In this document: positions 27,311 to 36,137 of the stretch, piece by piece
Layout: each line of letters starts with the position of its first letter
Numbering within the stretch: the stretch's first letter is position 1
Assembly: GCA_965660815.1 (NCBI GenBank)
Contig: CBFIBG010000097.1
Coordinates: 1 to 64,000 of the forward strand
Length of the DNA: 64,000 bases
From: Glaciecola sp965660815
Lineage (GTDB): Bacteria > Pseudomonadota > Gammaproteobacteria > Enterobacterales > Alteromonadaceae
Direction of reading: 5' to 3'
The notes under the pieces: model-generated
Database searches by the model: none
The model's input: only the letters and a program-made list of their open reading frames with translations
What the model was told of the DNA's origin: nothing
Made by a program: the position numbers and the translations under genes

Positions 27311-30142
27311 TTATTTAATTGTTAGTGCGTCTTCAATCAAAGCTTTTTGTTGCTGATTGTGTACTGATATATAACCTACAGCTGGTGAAGCCGAAGCTGC
27401 ACGACCTGCGTATTTTAGATTTGCGCCATTTGGAATTGCTTGCAAGAAGTGATGCTGACTACAATACCAAGCGCCTTGGTTTTGTGGCTCTTCTTGACAC
27501 CAAACCCAATCAGTCACGTGAGAATATTGATCGACTATTTTCTCTAGTTCTTGTTGAGGGAATGGGTATAACTGTTCAATTCTAACAATAGCAATATTGT
27601 TTAGTTTATTTTCGCGTCTTTGTTCGAGTAAATCGTAATAGACTTTACCAGAACACATTACCACACGCTTAATCTCTTTATCTGGGATATCGTCAACTTC
27701 GCCAATGACGTTGTGAAATACCCCACTAGAGAGTTCATCCAGTGTGGATACCGCCAAAGGATGACGTAATAGCGATTTAGGAGACATAACGATAAGTGGA
27801 CGACGCATAGGTCTGACCGATTGCCTTCTTAACATGTTGTACACTTGAGCGGGTGTTGAAGGCACGCATACTTGCCAGTTATGGTCTGCGCATAGTTGTA
27901 AAAATCGCTCAAGCCTAGCAGAACTGTGCTCAGGCCCTTGACCTTCATAACCGTGAGGAAGCAATACCGTTAAGCCGCATAGACGACCCCATTTTGCCTC
28001 GCCAGAACATAAGAATTGGTCGAATACAACTTGTGCACCGTTGGCAAAATCACCAAATTGTGCTTCCCAAATGGTTAAGGTGGCGGGCTCTGCAGTCGCA
28101 AAACCATATTCAAACGCCATTACGGCTTCTTCAGATAACACTGAATCGTAGATTTCAATGTCGCCTTGCTTAGAATGCAGGTGTTGTAATGGCATGTAGT
28201 CTTGAGCATCTGTTTGACTATGCAGCACGGCGTGACGATGGAAGAAAGTACCACGGCCAGAATCCTGTCCAGTAATTCTAATCGGCGTTCCTGAATCTAG
28301 AATAGTTGCGTAGGCCAAGTTCTCCGCCATTCCCCAATCCAGTAGTTTTTCCCCTTTGACCATAGATAAGCGGTCGTTATACAGCTTATTAACCCTAGAG
28401 TGAAGTTTGTGATCGTCAGGAAAACTGCATATAGACGTGCCCAGCTCAACTAATCGTTCTTTACTGACGCTGGCGTCGTATTCAGTGTCCCAGTCATGTC
28501 CTAGGTATGGAGTCCAGTCGACCGAATGTTCAGTCATTGGTCTCCATTCCTCAACTACGCAAGCGCCGTGATCTAGGGCAGCTCGATACTCTGACATTAG
28601 TTTATCAACTTCATGTTTCGCAATGGTGCCTTCAGCGATGAGTTGATCAGCGTAGATTTGTCTTGGTACCGGATGTTTTTTAATTTTTTGATACATAAGT
28701 GGCTGAGTCGCATTTGGTTCATCAGCTTCGTTATGCCCATGACGGCGATAGCACACCAGATCGATGACGACATCTCGCTTGAATTTATTTCTGTAATCTA
28801 GCGCTAACTTTGTGACAAAAGAAACGGCTTCAGGATCGTCAGAATTAACATGGAAAATAGGCGCCTGAACCATTTTTGCAATATCAGTGCAATATTGAGT
28901 AGAACGTGTGTCTTCAGTTTTAGACGTCGTAAAACCGACTTGGTTGTTGATGACTATTCTTACAGTGCCACCAACCGAAAAACCTCGGGTTTGTGACATG
29001 TTAAATGTTTCTTGTACAACGCCCTGCCCAGCTATTGCAGAGTCGCCGTGGATGGTGACAGGTAAGACCGCACTTCCGTCGGTACAATTTCTACGTTGCA
29101 AACGAGCGCGAACAGACCCCATAACAACCGGATTAACAATTTCTAGGTGAGATGGGTTAAACGCAAGTGCAAGATGCACATCACCGCCAGGAGTGGCAAA
29201 ATCTGATGAATAACCAGCGTGGTATTTAACGTCGCCAGCGCCTAGAGAGTCGTCGTGTTTACCCGCAAATTCGTCAAATAAAACCGATGGGTTTTTACCT
29301 AAAACATTCACAAGGACATTCAATCTGCCGCGGTGCGCCATGCCTAGTACGACTTCTTTTGCGCCTGCAGTGCCCGCTTCAGTAATTAAGCCTTTTAGCA
29401 TTGGAATAAGCGCATCGCCTCCTTCGAGGCTGAATCGTTTGGCACCAGTAAATTTGTTGCCTAGGTACTTTTCCATGCCATCAGCGGCAATAAGGCCTTT
29501 TAATATTTTGATTTTGGTTTCGCGTTCGAATACTGGCTTAGCTTCTACCGATTCAAGTCGCTGCTGTATCCAACGCTTTTGTTCGGTATCAGTGATGTGC
29601 ATATATTCAGAACCAATTGACCCGCAGTAAGTTCTGTTTAGTGACTTAAATAAATCACCCAATGCCATTTTTTCTTTGCCTACGGCGTAAGAACCTAAGC
29701 TAAAAATAGCGTCAAAGTCAGAGTCAGACAGATTGTGATGAGATAGTTCGAGATCTCTAACTCGTTCTTGCTTCCACAAGCCCAGAGGATCTAAGCTGGC
29801 ATGTTGATGTCCGCGAAAACGAAAAGCATTGATAAGCTGCAAAACTTTTACTTGCTTCTCATCTCCTCCGGATGAACTTGCCGAACCTGCCGATGATGAG
29901 CCTATTCTTGCAGCAGGACCAAGAGCTGCCATTTTTCTAAATTCAGCCCTTATATCAGTGTGGTTAGCCTCTACTGCGACGCCGTCAACTTTAGGGAGTT
30001 CGTCAAAAATGGTTTTCCAAGTATCTGGAACATTAAGTGGATTATCTAAGTATGCTTCGTATAGCTCTTCAACGTAAGCGGCATTAGAGCCAGCCATGTG
30101 TGAAGAATCCCACCAAGCTTGCATCACGCTATTTTGCATCAT
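27311..30142 (-). CDS. sucA: 2-oxoglutarate dehydrogenase E1 component
   Basis: The 943-residue thiamine-diphosphate enzyme decarboxylates 2-oxoglutarate and passes the succinyl group to SucB. It has the N-terminal helical segment (MQNSVMQAWWDSS), the active-site stretch GMAHRGRLNVLVNVLGKNPS, HGDSAIAGQGVVQET and the thiamine-pyrophosphate region near residues 330-400, and the C-terminal transketolase-like domain (GTFFHRHAVLHSQ). Two adjacent ATGs at 30142 and 30139 are possible; E. coli corresponds to the second. It begins 165 bases after sdhB, past a strong terminator, so it may have its own promoter. Confidence 0.97.
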   Translation of the reverse strand: MMQNSVMQAWWDSSHMAGSNAAYVEELYEAYLDNPLNVPDTWKTIFDELPKVDGVAVEANHTDIRAEFRKMAALGPAARIGSSSAGSASSSGGDEKQVKVLQLINAFRFRGHQHASLDPLGLWKQERVRDLELSHHNLSDSDFDAIFSLGSYAVGKEKMALGDLFKSLNRTYCGSIGSEYMHITDTEQKRWIQQRLESVEAKPVFERETKIKILKGLIAADGMEKYLGNKFTGAKRFSLEGGDALIPMLKGLITEAGTAGAKEVVLGMAHRGRLNVLVNVLGKNPSVLFDEFAGKHDDSLGAGDVKYHAGYSSDFATPGGDVHLALAFNPSHLEIVNPVVMGSVRARLQRRNCTDGSAVLPVTIHGDSAIAGQGVVQETFNMSQTRGFSVGGTVRIVINNQVGFTTSKTEDTRSTQYCTDIAKMVQAPIFHVNSDDPEAVSFVTKLALDYRNKFKRDVVIDLVCYRRHGHNEADEPNATQPLMYQKIKKHPVPRQIYADQLIAEGTIAKHEVDKLMSEYRAALDHGACVVEEWRPMTEHSVDWTPYLGHDWDTEYDASVSKERLVELGTSICSFPDDHKLHSRVNKLYNDRLSMVKGEKLLDWGMAENLAYATILDSGTPIRITGQDSGRGTFFHRHAVLHSQTDAQDYMPLQHLHSKQGDIEIYDSVLSEEAVMAFEYGFATAEPATLTIWEAQFGDFANGAQVVFDQFLCSGEAKWGRLCGLTVLLPHGYEGQGPEHSSARLERFLQLCADHNWQVCVPSTPAQVYNMLRRQSVRPMRRPLIVMSPKSLLRHPLAVSTLDELSSGVFHNVIGEVDDIPDKEIKRVVMCSGKVYYDLLEQRRENKLNNIAIVRIEQLYPFPQQELEKIVDQYSHVTDWVWCQEEPQNQGAWYCSQHHFLQAIPNGANLKYAGRAASASPAVGYISVHNQQQKALIEDALTIK

Positions 30143-30241
30143 TAAGCCTTGAGTTGTGTGTTGTTAATGTATTGTATTCTATGTGAGAAATAAATTAAAT
30201 TGTCTATAACCAATGTCTTAAGCATTTTTAACAAATAAAAA

Positions 30242-30272
30242 AAATAGCTGTCTAAAATATAGACAGCTATTT
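30242..30272 (-). terminator. Strong intrinsic terminator between sdhB and sucA
   Basis: AAATAGCTGTCTA (30242-30254) pairs perfectly with TAGACAGCTATTT (30260-30272) around a five-base loop, and the minus strand then runs into eight T. It comes 36 bases after the sdhB stop and 100 before the sucA start. Confidence 0.9.
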
Positions 30273-30307
30273 AGGATTTAATGGCCAAAATACATTCGAC
30301 CTATCAA

Positions 30308-31018
30308 TTAAACTGCCCTTTGCAGCAACATCGACTTTATCTGACCAATTGCTTTGGTCGGGTTCAGTCCTTTAGGACATACACTGACGCAGTTCATTAT
30401 GCCGTGACAACGAAACACACTAAATGCATCGTCTAGGTCATTTAAACGTTCATCGGTAGCCGTGTCGCGACTATCGATCAAGAATCGATACGCGTGTAAA
30501 AGACCTGCTGGGCCAATAAACTTGTCCGGGTTCCACCAAAATGACGGACAAGAAGTAGAGCAGCAAGCGCATAATATGCACTCATAAAGACCGTCTAGCT
30601 TAGCTCTGTCTTCAGGCGTTTGCAAATGCTCTCTAGATGGAGGCTGCTTGTCGTCATTAATTAAAAATGGCTTAATTTTTTCGTACTGAGTATAGAACTG
30701 AGATAAGTCTACTACTAAATCTCTGACTACAGGCAAGCCAGGTAAAGGACGTACTACAATTTTGCCTTTTCCTAAAGCTGACAGCGGCGTAATGCAGGCC
30801 AAGCCGTTTTTGCCATTCATGTTCATGCCGTCTGACCCACATACGCCTTCACGACAAGAGCGTCTAAAAGAAAGTGATGGATCTTCTTCTTTTAAAGCCA
30901 ACAGTGCATCAAGCACCATCATGTCTTGTCCTTCTTCGACTTCAAGAGAATAATCTTGCATACGTGGAGCATCGTCTACGTCTGGATTATATCTGTAAAT
31001 AGAAAATTCTAATTGCAT
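30308..31018 (-). CDS. sdhB: Succinate dehydrogenase iron-sulfur subunit
   Basis: The 236-residue subunit carries electrons from SdhA to quinone. The [2Fe-2S] cysteines lie in CREGVCGSDGMNMNGKNGLAC near residues 55-75, and the [4Fe-4S] and [3Fe-4S] cysteines in CILCACCSTSCPS and CHGIMNCVSVCPKG. Its length is that of E. coli SdhB (238). AGGAG lies nine bases before the ATG, and the gene follows sdhA by 14 bases. It is the last gene before a terminator. Confidence 0.97.
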   Translation of the reverse strand: MQLEFSIYRYNPDVDDAPRMQDYSLEVEEGQDMMVLDALLALKEEDPSLSFRRSCREGVCGSDGMNMNGKNGLACITPLSALGKGKIVVRPLPGLPVVRDLVVDLSQFYTQYEKIKPFLINDDKQPPSREHLQTPEDRAKLDGLYECILCACCSTSCPSFWWNPDKFIGPAGLLHAYRFLIDSRDTATDERLNDLDDAFSVFRCHGIMNCVSVCPKGLNPTKAIGQIKSMLLQRAV

Positions 31019-31032
31019 TATAACTACTCCTA

Positions 31033-32805
31033 TTAGTATGTACGAGCTTTAGGAGGGAATGCCTCTCTAAGCTTCGGCGACATATTCACTTCACGCTTAC
31101 GCATGGATTCATCTTCAGGTACATAAACTGAATGACATAACCAATTGTCATCGTCGCGATCTGGATAATCGAAGCGGCTATGGGCACCACGACTTTCCGT
31201 TCTGAAGTTGGCTGCAACGGCAGTACTGTAAGCCGTTTCCATCAAGTTATCTAGCTCTAGACACTCAATACGCTGGGTATTGAAATCGCTGCTTTTATCG
31301 TCAAGACGTGCATTTTGAAGTCTCTCTCGGATTTCTTTGAGCTCCTTGAGACCTTCAGCCATTGCGTCCCCTTCTCTAAATACTGAGAAGTTTAGCTGCA
31401 TACATTTTTGCATGTCTTTCTTGATTTGTACTGGATCTTCGCCTTTGCCTTTTTCAGAAGACTCCCAACGATTAAGGCGAGCCATGGCTCCTTCCATATC
31501 AGATTCTGAAGCGTCAGACTTGATATCGATTTTATCGATACTCTTACCTAAGTGCAGGCCAGTTGCGCGACCGAATACTACTAAGTCTAATAAGGAATTA
31601 CCACCCAAGCGGTTTGCACCATGCACAGATACGCATGCTATTTCGCCACAAGCAAACAAACCATCCATTGGACGTTCGTTACCTTGAGCATCAATATCGA
31701 CAACTTGACCGTCAACATTAGTAGGTATTCCACCCATCATGTAATGGCAAGTAGGAATAACCGGTATGGGTTCTTTTACTGGGTCAACGTGTGCGAATGT
31801 TCGAGAAAGCTCAAGAATGCCAGGTAGTCTAGACTCAAGTACTTCTTTACCCAAGTGGTCTAATTTCAATTTAATGTGAGTTCCCCACGGACCTTCACAC
31901 CCGCGACCTTCGCGTATTTCCGTCATCATTGAACGAGCTACGACGTCGCGTCCTGCTAGATCTTTGGCATTTGGTGCATAACGCTCCATGAAGCGCTCAC
32001 CGTCTTTATTCAACAGGTAACCACCTTCACCGCGACACCCTTCTGTTACTAGAGTACCAGCGCCAGCGATTCCAGTTGGATGGAATTGCCACATTTCCAT
32101 GTCTTGCAATGGCGCACCTGCGCGAAGCGCCATACCAACACCGTCGCCAGTGTTTATGTGAGCGTTTGTCGTAGATGCGTAAATTCTTCCCGCACCGCCA
32201 GTCGCCAAAACAACCGCTTTAGATTTAAAGTATACGACCTCGCCAGTTTCTATATCTATTGCGGTACACCCGACGACTTGGTCATGTTGGTTTTTAACCA
32301 AATCAAGCGCATACCATTCAGAAAACACTTTAGTCTTGTTTTTAACGTTTTGCTGGTAAAGCAAGTGCAATAACGCATGACCGGTTCTATCTGCGGCAGC
32401 GGCCGTTCTGGCTGCTTGCTCACCACCGAAATTCTTAGACTGACCACCAAATGGTCTTTGATATACCTTTCCTTCATCTGTTCTCGAAAAAGGTAAGCCC
32501 ATGTTTTCCATTTCAATAATGGCTTCAGGACCGGTTTTACACATATATTCAATGGCTTCTTGGTCACCAATGTAGTCAGACCCTTTAACGGTATCGTACA
32601 TGTGCCATTCCCAATTATCTTTATGAGAATTACCCAGTGCTACCGTGATACCGCCTTGTGCAGATACTGTGTGAGAACGTGTAGGAAATACTTTTGAAAG
32701 CAAAGCGCACGAGCGCCCTGACTCTGATATTTGTAGCGCAGCACGCATACCTGCGCCACCCGCTCCAATTACAACTGCGTCAAACTCATGAACAGGTAAG
32801 CTCAT
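31033..32805 (-). CDS. sdhA: Succinate dehydrogenase flavoprotein subunit
   Basis: The 590-residue protein oxidises succinate to fumarate. It has FAD-binding VVIGAGGAGMRAALQ, the covalent-FAD histidine in RSHTVSAQGGI, and substrate-site motifs HPTGIAGAGTLVTEG and HGANRLGGNSLLD. I choose ATG 32805 (MSLPVHEFDAVV) because GGGGTG lies before it and it starts one base after the sdhD stop; a longer frame reaches 32844 but overlaps sdhD and adds unrelated residues. It is the third gene of sdhCDAB. Confidence 0.97.
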   Translation of the reverse strand: MSLPVHEFDAVVIGAGGAGMRAALQISESGRSCALLSKVFPTRSHTVSAQGGITVALGNSHKDNWEWHMYDTVKGSDYIGDQEAIEYMCKTGPEAIIEMENMGLPFSRTDEGKVYQRPFGGQSKNFGGEQAARTAAAADRTGHALLHLLYQQNVKNKTKVFSEWYALDLVKNQHDQVVGCTAIDIETGEVVYFKSKAVVLATGGAGRIYASTTNAHINTGDGVGMALRAGAPLQDMEMWQFHPTGIAGAGTLVTEGCRGEGGYLLNKDGERFMERYAPNAKDLAGRDVVARSMMTEIREGRGCEGPWGTHIKLKLDHLGKEVLESRLPGILELSRTFAHVDPVKEPIPVIPTCHYMMGGIPTNVDGQVVDIDAQGNERPMDGLFACGEIACVSVHGANRLGGNSLLDLVVFGRATGLHLGKSIDKIDIKSDASESDMEGAMARLNRWESSEKGKGEDPVQIKKDMQKCMQLNFSVFREGDAMAEGLKELKEIRERLQNARLDDKSSDFNTQRIECLELDNLMETAYSTAVAANFRTESRGAHSRFDYPDRDDDNWLCHSVYVPEDESMRKREVNMSPKLREAFPPKARTY

Positions 32806-32806
32806 T

Positions 32807-33154
32807 TTAAACACCCCATAATACGAAAAGACCAACCGCCACATAAGCGAAGGCCAAAAGATTTAATACAAATTGCAGAACCGTTCTTAACTTGTAAGCT
32901 TTTACATAGTCAGACAATACCTGCCACAGTCCTATGCGAACATGCATAAGAATGGCAATCAACGCGATGAGCGTGAATGCTTTCATATATATAGAGGCAA
33001 ATAAACCTTTCCAGATCTCAAAAGTCACTTCTTCTGTGGAAACAAAAAAGTACAGCATGAACAAAGAGAACGCAGATATTACCGCAGCAGATGCTCTTAG
33101 TGTAACGTAATCTTGAATTCCGTTACGTTTAATTGACGCTTGATTCGTTACCAT
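32807..33154 (-). CDS. sdhD: Succinate dehydrogenase membrane anchor SdhD
   Basis: The 115-residue protein (from ATG 33154) has three transmembrane helices and anchors the SdhAB head to the membrane with SdhC. The segment MHVRIGLWQVLSDYV contains the conserved heme-ligand histidine and following Asp/Tyr of the quinone site. Its ATG lies inside the last codons of sdhC (ATGGTAA overlap of seven bases), indicating coupling. E. coli SdhD is also 115 residues. A longer frame to 33190 overlaps sdhC more and has no homology. Confidence 0.94.
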   Translation of the reverse strand: MVTNQASIKRNGIQDYVTLRASAAVISAFSLFMLYFFVSTEEVTFEIWKGLFASIYMKAFTLIALIAILMHVRIGLWQVLSDYVKAYKLRTVLQFVLNLLAFAYVAVGLFVLWGV

Positions 33155-33522
33155 AGTACAACTCCTAGTATCAGGGTTATTACTAACCACAAACCGATCG
33201 CAACGTTTGCACTAGTATTACCTGATTGTAATTCTTCCCAATGTCCCATATCCATAATTACGTGTCTTACTCCGCCGATGAAATGGTAAGAGAGCGCGGA
33301 TAGCGTACCGAGTGCAATAACATACCCGATTGGCCCAGCTAATAACTCCTTGACTAAATTAAAGCCGCTTTCAGAACCAACTGAAGTGGCCCACGCCCAG
33401 ACGACAAAGATAAGGGCAAAGAACATGGCTACGCCAGTTATTCTATGCAAAATTGAAGCTTTGCCTGCAGACGGTAATTTGATTGTGGTTAAATCTAGAT
33501 TGACTGGTCTTTGTTTTTTCAC
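33148..33522 (-). CDS. sdhC: Succinate dehydrogenase cytochrome b556 subunit SdhC
   Basis: The 124-residue protein starts with GTG at 33522 and reads RPVNLDLTTIKLPSAGKASILHRITGV, the typical SdhC opening with the conserved Ser and Arg of the quinone site. Three transmembrane helices follow, and SYHFIGGVRHVIMDMGH contains the heme-ligand histidine. It is the promoter-proximal gene of sdhCDAB. The ribosome-binding site is weak. It is transcribed away from gltA across a 606-base gap. Confidence 0.94.
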   Translation of the reverse strand: MKKQRPVNLDLTTIKLPSAGKASILHRITGVAMFFALIFVVWAWATSVGSESGFNLVKELLAGPIGYVIALGTLSALSYHFIGGVRHVIMDMGHWEELQSGNTSANVAIGLWLVITLILGVVLW

Positions 33523-34128
33523 AATTAAAAGCCTGTATTATTTTAGTTGCGCTCAAAACAACTTAACAAAAAAGTACTTTGTTAAATTGTTTATAAAAAC
33601 ACAAAATGTGTGTGTTAATTAGATTACTCGTTTAAGAGCAGTGCTTATTGTACTATCAAATGGTATAGGCTTGCATTTATGCTATCGTCTAATAACCAAA
33701 TGACTTATTTTAGATAACAATTTGTTTACCAAATCAAGAACGATGTGTAAACGAAATGTTAATGCCTTATTACTAAAATATTAACAAATATCCCTGTAAA
33801 ATCAGCGGGTTCGAATATATCAATGTCATGAATGATTATCAATGTTTACTTTAAAGTTTGGACATTAGTCGTAAACAACACTTTAATGCAAAATTTAAGA
33901 TTCATTTAGGGATAAGATAATCAGAATATATATTGAGCATTTTTGCATTACAATTGACTTAAATGTTAATTAAGTTAAAAATACGACCACTTTTTCTTTC
34001 GAGTGGCATGTTAATAATAATTATAAACTAGGCGTCACACAAAGCTTACAAGCGTTTTCATTTATTTGAGTGAACAAATAACACACTTTATTCGTTTAAC
34101 GGATACCAAAAACTTAGGAGAGTCATTC
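33523..34128. promoter_or_regulatory. sdhC-gltA divergent control region
   Basis: This 606-base AT-rich region separates two divergent TCA operons, as in E. coli. It holds GTTAATTA at 33613-33620 and GTTAATTAAGTTAA at 33965-33978, resembling ArcA-P sites, and a partial Fur-like AATGATTATCA around 33830-33841. I see no coding frame. All site assignments are by eye. Confidence 0.5.
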
Positions 34129-35409
34129 ATGTCTAATAAGACCGCAACCCTAACTGCCGGGGATACTAAAGTAGAGTTACCAATTATGGAAGGTAGTGAG
34201 GGTCATCCAGTCATAGATATCAGAACCTTAGGAAGCCATGGTTATTTTACTTTTGACCCAGGCTTTTTAGCGACGGGTTCATGTGAATCATCCATAACAT
34301 TTATAGACGGGGCAAAGGGTATTTTGCTGCACAGAGGCTATTCTATTGAAGACCTCGCACGCGATTCAAGTTACTTAGAAGTTTGTTATATGTTGCTTCA
34401 CGACAAGTCGCCGTCAAAAGAAGAATATGAAGACTTCAGACAAACAATTACAAGACATACCATGGTGCACGAGCAACTTAACATGTTCTTCCATGGATTT
34501 AGAAACGACGCTCACCCAATGGCTATGTTATGTGGCACCGTTGGCGCACTATCTTCGTTCTATCACAGCGACCTAGACGTATCCGACCCAGACCAACGCA
34601 CTCGTTCAGCACATCGCTTAATCGCTAAAATGCCCACCTTGGTCGCAATGTGCTATAAGTATAATGTAGGCCAACCGTTCGTATATCCAAGAAACGATTT
34701 AAGCTATGCGGCAAACTTTTTGAATATGATGTTCTCAGTTCCTGCCGAAGAGTATCATATCAGTGAAGCGGTCGAACGAGCGATGGATCGCATATTCATT
34801 TTACATGCTGACCATGAACAAAACGCTTCTACATCAACCGTTAGATTGGCAGGTTCTTCTGGGGCTAACCCATATGCTTGTATTGCTGCAGGTGTCGCAT
34901 CTTTATGGGGCCCCGCTCACGGTGGCGCCAACGAAGCATGTCTTAAAATGCTAGAAGAAATTGGCAGCGTTGACAGAATTCCTGAATTCATTGCTAGAGC
35001 AAAAGATAAAGACGACCCTTTCCGTTTAATGGGCTTCGGTCACCGTGTGTATAAAAACCACGATCCGAGAGCAACTGTAATGCGTGAAAGCTGTCATGAA
35101 GTAATGGCTGAACTTGAAGTGAATAACCCGTTGCTTGACGTTGCTATGGAATTAGAAAGAATCGCACTGAGCGACCCTTACTTTTCAGAGAAAAAATTGT
35201 TCCCTAACGTCGATTTCTACTCTGGTATCGTACTTAGCGCAATTGGCATACCTACCAATATGTTTACATGTATCTTTGCATTAGCAAGAACAGTTGGGTG
35301 GATTTCTCATTGGCATGAAATGATGAGTCAACCTGGGCAAAAAATTGGTCGTCCTAGACAGCTTTATACAGGCGAAAGCGCGCGACCTTACACGCCAATA
35401 GATAAGTAA
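34129..35409 (+). CDS. gltA: Citrate synthase, type II
   Basis: The 426-residue enzyme condenses acetyl-CoA with oxaloacetate. I choose ATG 34129 (MSNKTATLTAGD) because AGGAG lies nine bases upstream; an earlier TTG at 34066 adds a non-homologous extension. Catalytic residues lie in GPAHGGANEACLKML (His), MGFGHRVYKNHDPRA (His) and NVDFYSGIV (Asp). Length and motifs fit the NADH-inhibited hexameric type II family of Gram-negative bacteria (E. coli 427). The gene is followed by a terminator. Confidence 0.97.
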   Translation: MSNKTATLTAGDTKVELPIMEGSEGHPVIDIRTLGSHGYFTFDPGFLATGSCESSITFIDGAKGILLHRGYSIEDLARDSSYLEVCYMLLHDKSPSKEEYEDFRQTITRHTMVHEQLNMFFHGFRNDAHPMAMLCGTVGALSSFYHSDLDVSDPDQRTRSAHRLIAKMPTLVAMCYKYNVGQPFVYPRNDLSYAANFLNMMFSVPAEEYHISEAVERAMDRIFILHADHEQNASTSTVRLAGSSGANPYACIAAGVASLWGPAHGGANEACLKMLEEIGSVDRIPEFIARAKDKDDPFRLMGFGHRVYKNHDPRATVMRESCHEVMAELEVNNPLLDVAMELERIALSDPYFSEKKLFPNVDFYSGIVLSAIGIPTNMFTCIFALARTVGWISHWHEMMSQPGQKIGRPRQLYTGESARPYTPIDK

Positions 35410-35432
35410 ATCGCTTATTCGCAAATAAAATC

Positions 35433-35455
35433 AGGCGCATTTTGCGCCTTTTTTT
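35433..35455 (+). terminator. Rho-independent terminator of gltA
   Basis: AGGCGCA / TGCGCCT form a seven-base stem around a short T loop, followed by a T-run to 35455. It lies 23 bases after the gltA stop. Confidence 0.92.
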
Positions 35456-35499
35456 ATGAGCTAAACGTACACATATTATTTGAGAGACTTAGTTTATAT

Positions 35500-35916
35500 A
35501 TGCATAATTCTGCAAAACTTTTGGGTTATTTAGGCCTAACACCTTTTATTGTTATCCCATTATTGATTGGCATCGGTTCAATCGAGTATTTCCAAGGTTT
35601 TCTCTATTTTGTGCAGTATTCAGCCATTATTCTATCATTTTTTGGCGGAATACATTGGTTAGATGCCATACAAAACAATCGAAACAACCACCAGCTTTAT
35701 GTCGCGATGTTGCCGAGTATTATTGCTTGGCTGTCCTTGATTTTTTTGAAAGGTGATACACTACTGAGCGTTTTATCTGTATCCTATATTGCTATATTAA
35801 TGTACGATAAGTTCGTCCTAGCCTTGGCTAAAAATATATTGATTGACTATATCCAACTAAGAGTAATATTGACGACGGTTGTGGTCATCAGCCATTTGAC
35901 TATGGCAATATTTTAG
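35500..35916 (+). CDS. DUF3429 family inner-membrane protein
   Basis: The 138-residue protein has four hydrophobic helices and the DUF3429 pattern (LLGYLGLTPFIVIPLL, YSAIILSFFGGIHWLDAI). Function is unknown. It starts 90 bases after gltA, past a terminator. The assignment is from recalled family pattern. Confidence 0.8.
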   Translation: MHNSAKLLGYLGLTPFIVIPLLIGIGSIEYFQGFLYFVQYSAIILSFFGGIHWLDAIQNNRNNHQLYVAMLPSIIAWLSLIFLKGDTLLSVLSVSYIAILMYDKFVLALAKNILIDYIQLRVILTTVVVISHLTMAIF

Positions 35917-36063
35917 CGGATTAAATAAATTTAATATAATTGCGATTTTTTTGAGCATTTTTTGGTTAATTATCGATTCAATCAGACCAAGCCAATTATT
36001 CCCGATGCTTGGAAACTACTGGTATTAGGCTCTACAAATGGACGGTACACAAACTTAGACATA

Positions 36064-36093
36064 AAAAAAGTGGGATTAACTTCCCACTTTTTT
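36064..36093. terminator. Bidirectional terminator between the DUF3429 and phosphomannomutase genes
   Basis: AAAAAAGTGGGA (36064-36075) pairs with TCCCACTTTTTT (36082-36093) across a six-base loop. The arms are A-rich on one side and T-rich on the other, serving both convergent genes. Confidence 0.9.
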
Positions 36094-36137
36094 ATCTTCA
36101 ATGACAAATGTTGCAATACATCAACATTGCTAGCTCA

